DNA of 64,000 nucleotides from NCBI GenBank assembly GCA_013398015.1, contig VZRR01007842.1, positions 1,679,928 through 1,743,927 on the forward strand, in the 5' to 3' direction. This DNA is from Oreocharis arfaki. Lineage: Eukaryota; Chordata; Aves; Passeriformes; Paramythiidae. The position numbers and the translations under genes were made by a program. Shown one piece after another: positions 54,745 to 64,000 of the stretch (position 1 is the first letter of the stretch; each line of letters opens with the position of its first letter). The notes under the pieces are model-generated. The model ran no database searches and was not told the origin of the DNA. It worked only from the letters and a program-made list of their open reading frames with translations.

Positions 54745-55471
54745 ATTCCCACTTGAGTTGAAAACATGATGGTAAAAAGCAATGTTTAAGGAATCATAAT
54801 AGTAATTGTTTATAATAGCAGTCATTACCTAAACATTCTAGTAGCATACTCCTGCTCTTTTTTCCTTCGTTTTCTTCCCATAAAACTGCCATGGACTTTC
54901 AACAATGTGCCAAGATAATGTTTAAAACTGACTTTTCTAGTCAGTTCTACTTCTTGCTCTGTGTCCTGAAATAATGGGCTTCATATAAAATCTAGGACAA
55001 AATAGTGACTCAGTATTCACTCCGAAATATATCAAATGAATTGTGCAGTGATATATAGAAAGCCTTTTAAATTATTTTATGTGCTTCCAGAAGCATTAGA
55101 AGATAAACTAAGTTCAAAACAAAAACCAAAGAGGAAGTTCTTCTTCACCCTTTTCCCTTAAAGTTCATGTCATTACACAGAAATAATTCACTATGAGCCT
55201 CTGGCAGCTGGAGCCTTGGGTTCAACTTGCAACCATAGCAATAATTACACACCCACACGAGAAATGGTACACACTATGAACACTCAGTGATAGACAGCAA
55301 ATACCAATTATTCACTTCAAGCAAGTGAGCAACAAGGGATTGGAGAGCAGGAGTGGGGGAGCAGAACACACATTCCAGAAGATGATCTCAGAATTTTGGA
55401 AACCTAGAGTAAGTGTCCCTAACTTTACTGGAAGAATACTTTCTTAGACCAACATATCCAGATCTCTTGGG

Positions 55472-55519
55472 TTACACTCCTAACTGTTACGACTTACGTG
55501 ACTTACACTCCTAATTGTT
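55472..55519. repeat. Short direct repeat, 31-bp period
   Basis: The 17-base word TTACACTCCTAA(C/T)TGTT occurs at 55472-55488 and 55503-55519. This is consistent with a small local duplication followed by divergence. Confidence 0.75.
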
Positions 55520-58248
55520 CGTAGTGTAGCCAGAAAAAAACAGCATTATAAAACTGGGGAGAGGTTTAATGCTTGAAATGCCCATTTATAATGCTTGACT
55601 AAGACCTCTTGTATCGCCTTTTCACCAGTGAGCAGCCACCAACAAAAAGGGAAACCACAATCAGGAGACAGCAACAATAGTGTGTAAAGACGTTAAGCGT
55701 AGGAGTTTCAGTATCGCTACTGAGTAGATACTTAAGACTTAACACAAACAATTTACTTTTAATGAGGCAGAGAAAATACTGAGATTTCATTAGGGAGATA
55801 GTAAATATGCATGAAAAACTACGTGTAAGTTTTTCTTCTGCATATGTATTGGGTTGATCTAGACATTTTTCCATCATAAAACCTTTCGGCTCCAAGTTCC
55901 CACAGATTAATTTATACTTTATAGTAATTTGATCCAAGATGCTCCCTCAGGTGAAACTATTCAGCTATAAACAGACTGAACTAAATGGTAAGATTATACT
56001 CAATTGCTTTACCTCTACTGAAGTTCATTGACCACATTAGGTATACAGATATCAATAACAGAATTCTTTAAATAACCTTATTTCTTATTTAGTTTTTCTT
56101 TTTTTTTATAAGAATTGTTTTGTAAATGTTTTCAGGACTGACTGTAATTTCCTGATACCTCCACGAAATTGTAATACTTCAGTACAAAAAGCATCTTCTA
56201 ACTGGAAAATAAAATTGTTACCACTCAAAAAAAAAATCTAATAGACACAACTTTCTGTAAATAATTTAATAGGTATGCAATTAAACATTGGCATAAATGT
56301 TCTGTTACTACTTTATTATACTCAACCTAAATTAGTTTCCACAGGTTATTTTCCATTTCTTAGGGGTATTCCCAAGAATAGATCCAAATACTCAACAACC
56401 ATTTTCAGAAATGTACTAGGAATGAAAAAGTACATTTATCACAAAAATACTGTTATAGGAAACCAAAGTTTTTAACTCCAAAACAGTTTGACAACTGTAG
56501 AGATTTGTTAACTAGTTCTGACAAAAATACCAGCTTCCCAATGAGTAGGTCTGAACACAGAAGTATGTGAGAGAAATCCTACCTAACACAGGCCTGCTTT
56601 AAATACAAATAACAGCATGCAGCTTCTAGATGCTCCATTTTTTTAACTTCCCTGATGTCCATGTTGAAGCTTTCTGAAAGAAAATTAAAAATCTCCTGGG
56701 ATATTGGCACAAACACATCATTTACAACCCTCTTCTTTAAAGGATGTCTAGAATGGGACACAACCTTTGGAAGTTTGGTGATTACTTTGAATCTGACTTG
56801 GGGCAGCAACAATCCACTGCTGGACACTGCCGTAAAGGAGGAGTTTGTGGCTCTTTCAGAGCCATTACCTTGCACTGGGTACACATACTACATTTTCAGA
56901 GGACAGGCCCTCTGAACTCAAAGGGCTGCAACCCAACAAAAAAAGTCTTTTCCAAAGTCCAGTGACTCGAAAGCAGAGTCTGATTGCACTTCTGCCATAC
57001 TACAATGAATAACCAAAGCAGAACTTTGCCCTCAGGTCACAAAGACCTCAACTCTGCAAAGAGAAGCAAGCTCCACTCAAACATGAGAACACGCATCAAG
57101 GTATCCAGAGCCTTTGAAGTAATTCTGAGTTTCTGCTGAACTGTGAGTTAAACCATTAGCAAACACACCATAACCACCATTTCCTAAACATACTGCACTG
57201 ACCACCTTTCTGGTTCCAGGCCAAGTTAAAGAGCTGGATTACAATCTGCACAGAAGCTTAAATGACCTTTGAAACAAGTGAAATTTTCCTTTCTTTAATT
57301 AAAAGCATTGGACTGCTCGTATAGCTGTATCTTCATCTGGCACCTACAGAACATCTTCAGTCTCTAGGATATGCATGCACTCTCTAAAAGTCCAGCTATC
57401 AATTTTAAAAGTGCAACATTTGTAGTAACCCATTGACAAGAGGAGTAGTAGTGCTGTAAAAGTAAGAGAACCTCAAAATCACATAAATCAATTTACTAGA
57501 GTCAGTTACATCAAATGAAGAACTGCTCCAGAGGTGTGTTTAAGGCATCCAGGTGATTGTGTTTCCCCCAAGCACATATTGTACACCTTTATTTACAAAT
57601 ATGCACAAATGTGCCTGTGTATGCAGTGCTGAGATGCGTATATGAATATACGTACGTAAGTATCCCCTTAAGAGGATAATTAGTGTTTCTAGGTTGCTTC
57701 TTGTAGCAGAACATAAGGAAAAGCAGATGTGAACCTGAAGACTCTCTTCCCTTACAGCTCTTTTCCACTTTCTCTTCTCTAGCTCTCATCCAATTGTACA
57801 TTCTGATATTTTTGGCAAAGCCATAACCTAGAAGCCATCACATCTGCTTTCAATCTCAATTAAAATTAACATCTGCAGAACATCATCAGCACCCAACAAA
57901 AACAAAAGCAACTTTCGGTAACAATACGCTAACCACAGTTACCAGTGAATATCTTTGAAGAGAGGCAGGCACACTGCTAATTTGAACAAATTTGCATCCA
58001 CTACAGAATTCCAGTACTGCGGACTGAGTTCCAATGCTGCTCAGCTCAGCACAAGTCTACTCAGTCAACAACTTCTCCTTTGCATCTTTGTTTATCAGAA
58101 TGGTCTATGTTTAAACAAAAGTAGTATTTGAGGCACCTGTGAAGTTAGTCCAATTTAGATTAGTACTAAGAGATATAAATATCTGAGTATCATAAAAACC
58201 CAGTAACAGTCTGACACTACTGATATAAATACAGAGAATTTCATTTTT

Positions 58249-58302
58249 GGTAGCAACCTTCCATTGTGTACCTTCGGCAGCAACCCTCCATTGTGTACCT
58301 TT
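58249..58302. repeat. 27-bp tandem duplication, two copies
   Basis: The units at 58249-58275 and 58276-58302 are both of the form GG(T/C)AGCAACC(T/C)TCC followed by ATTGTGTACCTT. A partial third start (GGCTACAA) follows. Because 27 is a multiple of three, the minus-strand frame shows a repeated nine-residue peptide, but there is no evidence that it is translated. Confidence 0.88.
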
Positions 58303-60883
58303 GGCTACAAAAATGAGTTTCACAGTTCTTCCTTTTTTGTTTTTTTCATGGACCCAGCAATAAAGCAATTGCCACGTCATCCCAGTTTTATAAGCATACA
58401 CCTGTGCTTCACTAAATCATGGTATAATTTCTCTCAATTAAAGAGCTTATTTCAATACTAATGACTTTAGAAATTAAAGAGAATTATAATTTCACCATAA
58501 ATTATTCAAAGTACTAAATACAAATGGCCTCATTAACACTAGACTAGCTTTGAGAATGAGTAAAATATTATGCATGGAAAAACAAATATTCCAGTGTCCC
58601 TAATCTCTGAACTCTGAGCTTAAATTCACAACTCTGCCACAACACCAGCTATTGCACTTTGCCTCACAGCATCTAAGAAAACATTACGCATTTAAAAATC
58701 AAGATATTCCCCCACAAACTGTATAATATTTGAATAAATGACAAGACTAGACGCAATGTTCATACAACATATCTTACTCAATTTCTTTCATAGGGTGCTT
58801 GAAAATACTATCTAGATAAAACTACACATGGCATACGCTGCTTCCAGAATCGACTACAGGATGGGATTCCAAGTATGGGTAGCAAATTCCTGTGTGGAGC
58901 CTCCTCCATAACTAGCACAGCCACACGGAAGTGCTAGAGCTGCTGGAATTCCTCAGTGAGTCCAAAGGCTGCTCCTTCTTTACAGACCACTTCTAGCGAT
59001 GCTGTACAAACCAGATGGCTGAACACACCTCGTCCTTACACGCGCAGAGGATGTCTGGTGACACACGAACAGTTACACAAGCAAAGAAATTCAGGAACTG
59101 ATTCCATAACATGAAGTGAAGATGGAGAGAAATTTTAAGTGATGTGAGCATTATTTATGACAATGAATGATCTAATTAATAATGAACAGTATTATCATAA
59201 TTGGAAAAGTAGCAATAATTTGCTAATATTTCAAAGCTAACTTATGCACTGTTAATTTTCAAATAGCTCCTCAAACTTTCTATAACTCGAAGTAACATCT
59301 CAGAATAGTATTGAGCTTCTGTAATGAACTCTTTATATCCTCAGAATTTGTACTTTTTGTTGAATTTGTGCTTGCAGACATTTTATTACCATATTCCCCC
59401 AAAGCAAGTTTAAGGCAACAATAGCACATTTAGTTCCTATCACTTGCATTTTAAAGCTACTTATTTGTCATTAAGACAAAATAAACTGGTTAATTCCCAT
59501 TTGTTTATTTTTAGCAAAACTGCATGAACATTTTTCACCAAAAAATCACCCAGGAGATGCAAAAACGAAAAACCTAAACACATCAGAACCACATTCTAAA
59601 ATAGATAGTGAAGGTTCCTTGTGGAGAACAGAAAGGCCAAGGTACGGCTCAGCGCTTTGGAACCTGTAAGGGAAAGGATTGTAACCCTAAGCAAAGCAAC
59701 AACAAAATTTTAAAATTAGTATGTTAGCATGCCCTCAGTTGTGTCCTCAAGAAGGACCCAATTTTCAAAGAATTGTAGGATCACAACTATTGTAAATCTG
59801 GTTCAGTCAGGTATCTCAATCTGCCCACCACATTTCAAATTAGACTACGAAAAATTCAAACAACTAATGGGAAAAAAATATGGATCAAAATACCCTGAAA
59901 CAACGATAACTCAAAGAATGCAACTAACTCAGGGCATACAATTGGTTCTACATGTTTCATTCCAAAAACTCCTCTCCAAACTTGTGCCGTAAATACTGGA
60001 ACGCCAGTGATCCCTATTACGTCATGTAATCACCAGCATAACAAAATTAATGGCTCCCCAATAGTAAACCTAGAACGAGCCCAGGCAATCAGCTGAACAG
60101 AATGCTGGTTACATGAGAGATAACTGCTTTGAGGAAGTTTGTTTCCAGATGGAATGCAAATATTCCTCAATATTTTGTACAAATACCAGGTATCTGGTGC
60201 TCTGCCTCCACAGAAAATTAGGATAAAGTGAACCCTGAGAGATCAGTTATTGCACAGTGAACACAGAATATTTTTTTCTACAGAGCAAACTACGGGCTTC
60301 TCTTCTCCCATATCTGCTGACTGAGGGACAAGAAGAATGGTATTAAGAGCAAATTTTTCCCCATGCCTTCTATATGTTCTTTTTCCTCTACTCCCCTTCC
60401 AGTTTGAAACAGTTTTCTTCCTTCAGCTATGAAAGATGATGCTTTGTGTTCTCACCACAGTGGGAGTAAAATTCACAGATTTATAGGGAGATGCCCATTT
60501 ATTTCTATTTTTTATGTTGACATTTGTATATATACCCATTGTAATGACTGCTCAGCGAGAAGACAATAGTAAATGATCAGTTTTGATAGGAATAGATTCC
60601 TCCCTTTATAACTTTTTTTTTTCCCTCTAGTGTTTCATTTTTTCTCATACGCTGCTGTCTACAAGCCAGGAACCCCAGCCAACATATATCCAGAGACTAT
60701 GTATGTTAGACTAGACTGCTGTTTTCTTCTGAGTCATTCCAAATGGAATACACAGTGCACTGAAGTAGATTCAACACATGGAACACTAGCTACAACTCAT
60801 TTGAATCAAGAGCCTAAACAGTAAAGTTCCTCTTCTGGATTCAGCTATTTCTGTTCTACAACTAAGGGGAAATTCAATCTACA

Positions 60884-61178
60884 GTAAAAAATAAAACAAA
60901 CAAAAAAACCAAATCAAAAAACCCAAACCAACCAACCAAACAAAAAAACCCCAAAACAAAAGAAGAACCCACAAACAAATTAACAAACCAAACAAACAAA
61001 AAAAAAGGAAATAGGTAGTGACTAGAAAGACCCCAAGTCATGCAGCTAGATTATAAAACAAACAAACCAACCAATGAAGCAAACACCACATACACACAGA
61101 ATCTCTTATCCTAAAGTAAAAGACCTGAGAGACTCCCTTCTATGCTTCACCCCTCATACCTGGAAGATTTTTATAATT
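60884..61178 (+). repeat. Direct repeat 1, left copy (probable assembly overlap)
   Basis: Near-identical to 61180-61475: by eye one substitution and one single-base indel in about 295 bp. The first part is A/C-rich low complexity, but the identity continues through about 160 bp of ordinary sequence up to the N at 61179. It is probably the end of the left contig. Confidence 0.93.
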
Positions 61179-61179
61179 N
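61179..61179. other. Single N, assembly joint 1
   Basis: One undetermined base sits exactly at the junction between the two copies of direct repeat 1. Confidence 0.97.
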
Positions 61180-61475
61180 GTAAAAAACAAAACAAACAAA
61201 AAAACCAAATCAAAAAACCCAAACCAACCAAACCAAACAAAAAAACCCCAAAACAAAAGAAGAACCCACAAACAAATTAACAAACCAAACAAACAAAAAA
61301 AAAGGAAATAGGTAGTGACTAGAAAGACCCCAAGTCATGCAGCTAGATTATAAAACAAACAAACCAACCAATGAAGCAAACACCACATACACACAGAATC
61401 TCTTATCCTAAAGTAAAAGACCTGAGAGACTCCCTTCTATGCTTCACCCCTCATACCTGGAAGATTTTTATAATT
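61180..61475 (+). repeat. Direct repeat 1, right copy (probable assembly overlap)
   Basis: Second copy of 60884-61178, starting right after the N. It is the left end of the 745-bp piece bounded by the two Ns. Confidence 0.93.
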
Positions 61476-61565
61476 GTATTATAAATACCAGTTTTACTCA
61501 TTTGAGAAAATCGCATGCTATTTCAATAAAACCCATGTAATGGTACAAATAATTTTTAAAGACAC
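61476..61565. other. Single-copy middle of the 745-bp piece between the Ns
   Basis: These 90 bp are the only part of 61180-61924 not duplicated in a flank. No gene was seen. Confidence 0.8.
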
Positions 61566-61924
61566 AATACATTCTCTAAACATGAAGTTTAGGAAGCATT
61601 TGAAGAAGTGGGAACTAGGCATAGACAAGTTTTCTCCCAAATTTCCAAATATTCCACTCATTATAAATCATTTCACATGTAAGATTGAGGAGAGATCACT
61701 ATAACAGCTATTTGATTAGTTTACTACCTAATCACATTTCTGCTACTAGAATGGATGAAAACAGAAGTGATGGCTACCAGAGACTGAATGTACCCACAAG
61801 GTATCCAGCATTCAGATTTTAAGATCTGATCAGACACTTTTGGAAACATGACAGCTGTCATGAGATTATTGGGTCCTGTTTCCCCCACTTCAGTGGCACT
61901 GAAGTTTATACAGAAAGCATTGCA
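61566..61924 (+). repeat. Direct repeat 2, left copy (probable assembly overlap)
   Basis: It matches 61926-62278 over its whole length. About eight substitutions and a 6-bp length difference fall in roughly the first 160 bp; the last 195 bp look identical. It ends exactly at the N at 61925. Confidence 0.93.
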
Positions 61925-61925
61925 N
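61925..61925. other. Single N, assembly joint 2
   Basis: One undetermined base sits exactly between the two copies of direct repeat 2. Confidence 0.97.
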
Positions 61926-62278
61926 AATACATTCTCTAAACATGAAGTTTAGGAAGCATTTGAAGAAGTGGGAACAAGGCAAGTTTTCCTCCAAATTTCC
62001 AAATACCCCACTCATTATAAATCATTTCACATGTAAGATTGAGAAGAGATCACTGTAACAGCTATTTTATTAGTTTACTACCTAATCACATTTCTGCTAC
62101 TAGAATGGATGAAAACAGAAGTGATGGCTACCAGAGACTGAATGTACCCACAAGGTATCCAGCATTCAGATTTTAAGATCTGATCAGACACTTTTGGAAA
62201 CATGACAGCTGTCATGAGATTATTGGGTCCTGTTTCCCCCACTTCAGTGGCACTGAAGTTTATACAGAAAGCATTGCA
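61926..62278 (+). repeat. Direct repeat 2, right copy (probable assembly overlap)
   Basis: Second copy of 61566-61924, starting right after the N. It is probably the start of the right-hand contig. Confidence 0.93.
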
Positions 62279-64000
62279 GTGTAACCCTCGTGACACCACA
62301 CAAGTACACCTATCCTTCTCTGTACTTGCAGAAATGAAAGAAAAACTGATTAAACTTCTGATAGTAACAGCTCTTTAATCTCTCAGGAGCTGTCACGCTC
62401 AGTGATGCTAAGCCTGGAGAATCGACTGAGTGCCTTCAAACAAGCATTGCACACTGTGAACTCCACAACAGTCCACACATCCAAAGGAAAAGAGGTTTTC
62501 ATCATTTTTTTTCAAATGGGTAACTTTAGCACCCACGAGCCAAAAAGCTTGATTTGCCTTTCATTATTGCTAATCAGGATATAAAAAGTCCAACAAAAGC
62601 AGGTATTTTTGAATTTGGCACTGGAGAAGCTGAGTGGGGAAGACTTCTCCCAACCCTTGAAAAACACCAGATAGAAAAGAAACTCACTTATTAAAGTACT
62701 ATGTAAATTAAAGTATTGATGTAACTCACTAGAATTTATACCTTTTCATCATCCATGAAGTACTCAACCTCATACTATTACAGGCTTCTAAGGACAACCA
62801 AGAGGGTGAGTTGTAAGAGAGAGAAGTGGTTGGCTTCAATTCCTAGAGAGCATTTCACTGGAGTAGCCTGACCTTTTGGGCAAGCTGATATTGAAAAACA
62901 GGGGATGGAGGGAGGATTTGTTTTGACACAGCCTACATCTCAAGGAGGCTTCCAGGAAGGGTTTGTCTCCTGTCCTCCAATCCCTCCCAGTGGATCAGAA
63001 GAAGCCGGGCCCATGGCAGCACTCACTAGAAGGCAGCCCTGGTTCCACAGCCCTGCGGTGCAGCGATGCTTTCTGCGCTCTGCAGATGAGCGTCACCAAG
63101 CCTGAACATGAGGCAGCTCCTAAAGATCTCATAATTGCTTTCTTACTCATTCACTGAAGTCTGGTTTCTTTCCAAGCTGTAGTTTACGACTAAAGATCAG
63201 TTTAAATTCTATTTCCCAAACAAATATACTCAGGCCTCTACAGAAATAGAAGATGGAAAGTTTAAAACTCAACTTTACAATAAGCTATGGAACTTACTAT
63301 TGAAACGGATCTTTGTGACAGGAATAATGAATATTTAAAAAGCTTATTATTTGACCCACGCATGTGCCTCATTCCCCCTTCATATCCTACCTCTTCCTTC
63401 TGCTCAGTGTTTTTATAGAGGCTTTAAGGAATGTAACAGAAGTGACTGGAACTCTTGGTCAACCCTTTTCGAGGAAAATAGTTAACAGCAACAAATACTA
63501 AATTGTTAGTATCCCAAAGGAAAAAAAGGTGCTTCCCAAGGAATAGATTTCCTTTATGTTGGAGTTATAGTTGCAGTGTTCTGTTCATAAGAGAACCACT
63601 TCAACGCATGGTAATCTCCTCAATGCTGTAGAGCCATTAGCTATGCTAATGAGTACATCAATAACTGCTGTTCTAATTGATGAAAAGCTGAATCCCCATG
63701 TTACCCAAAATCAGAACCTTTACTCTTTCTGCAGAAGAAAAACAAATCATTAATTTTCTGATCATTAGAGAAGTTAACCTATTACTCTGGAAGTGACCCT
63801 GAAGGACAAAGAGCAGATAAAGCTGCTTGGTGCTATGACTTTTTAATCAAATTCCAGTTTAGAGAGTTTTACCTGAGCATGAATTTTGAACAATTTCACT
63901 GAAATCCACAACTCATTTACCAAAAAAACCTCAGATTTATAACTGTGGTTTCAACATGACCTATATCAAAGACAACTTCCAAGGAAGGAAGGAAGGAAGG
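62279..64000. other. AT-rich non-coding DNA to the window edge
   Basis: No exon was recognised. A slightly GC-richer patch near 62900-63110 has short open frames in two plus frames without a known product. Confidence 0.45.
63981..64000. repeat. (AAGG)n microsatellite at window edge
   Basis: Five perfect AAGG units run to the last base of the window, so the full length is unknown. Confidence 0.9.

Larger units (their letters stand above)
52901..60883. other. AT-rich non-coding DNA (intron 1 or MOCOS 5' flank)
   Basis: No exon of MOCOS or of another gene was recognised. It contains three short tandem duplications, listed separately. Open frames such as 53979-54422 plus (147 codons) and 55599-55937 minus (112 codons) have no recognisable domain. 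Confidence 0.45.

Noticed and set aside
60884..61475. Possible genuine tandem duplication or satellite
   Set aside because: The copies break exactly at an N, and a second duplication also breaks at an N. An assembly overlap explains both better.
1..64000. Search for CRISPR arrays, operons, phage or other prokaryotic systems
   Set aside because: Spliced exons, CR1 LINEs and an ERV LTR show vertebrate nuclear DNA. No regularly spaced repeats or tightly packed genes were seen.

Overview
This window is vertebrate nuclear DNA, almost certainly from a bird and probably a songbird. It is AT-rich, lacks dense coding sequence, and carries at least six chicken-repeat-1 (CR1) LINE fragments. It also carries an endogenous retrovirus solo LTR of a type I associate with passerines. 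The only coding sequence I can identify is two small exons on the minus strand. Spliced together in frame, they match the N-terminal cysteine-desulfurase-like part of molybdenum cofactor sulfurase (MOCOS): exon 2 at 47983-48072 and exon 3 at 45328-45394. Both have canonical splice sites and matching phases. Almost everything else is therefore best read as MOCOS intron, plus possibly 5' flank, with the gene running right to left.

Layout. Positions 1-45327 are sequence downstream of exon 3, inferred to be one long intron in which I find no further MOCOS exon. This part holds five plus-strand CR1 fragments (about 11370-11880, 15700-16300, 20295-21840, 24888-25061 and 27504-27628). It also holds a complete solo LTR with 5-bp target-site duplications (38357-38997), a diverged repeat pair of unknown family (18556-18685 and 27970-28108), and a few simple repeats. 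Positions 45395-47982 are intron 2. Positions 48073-64000 are intron 1 or upstream sequence. That part holds a GC-richer block (49216-49880), one minus-strand CR1 (52254-52900), several short tandem duplications, and a region with two single-N assembly joints.

The two Ns (61179 and 61925) flank a 745-bp piece. Its left end repeats the sequence before the first N and its right end repeats the sequence after the second N. This looks like a short contig placed between two neighbours without merging the overlaps, so about 650 bp here are probably duplicated by assembly rather than biology.

I see no CRISPR array, operon or other bacterial-type system, and no novel multi-gene system. The most useful second-look items are the MOCOS exon assignment, the apparent absence of exons 1 and 4 from the window, the assembly duplication, and the solo LTR.
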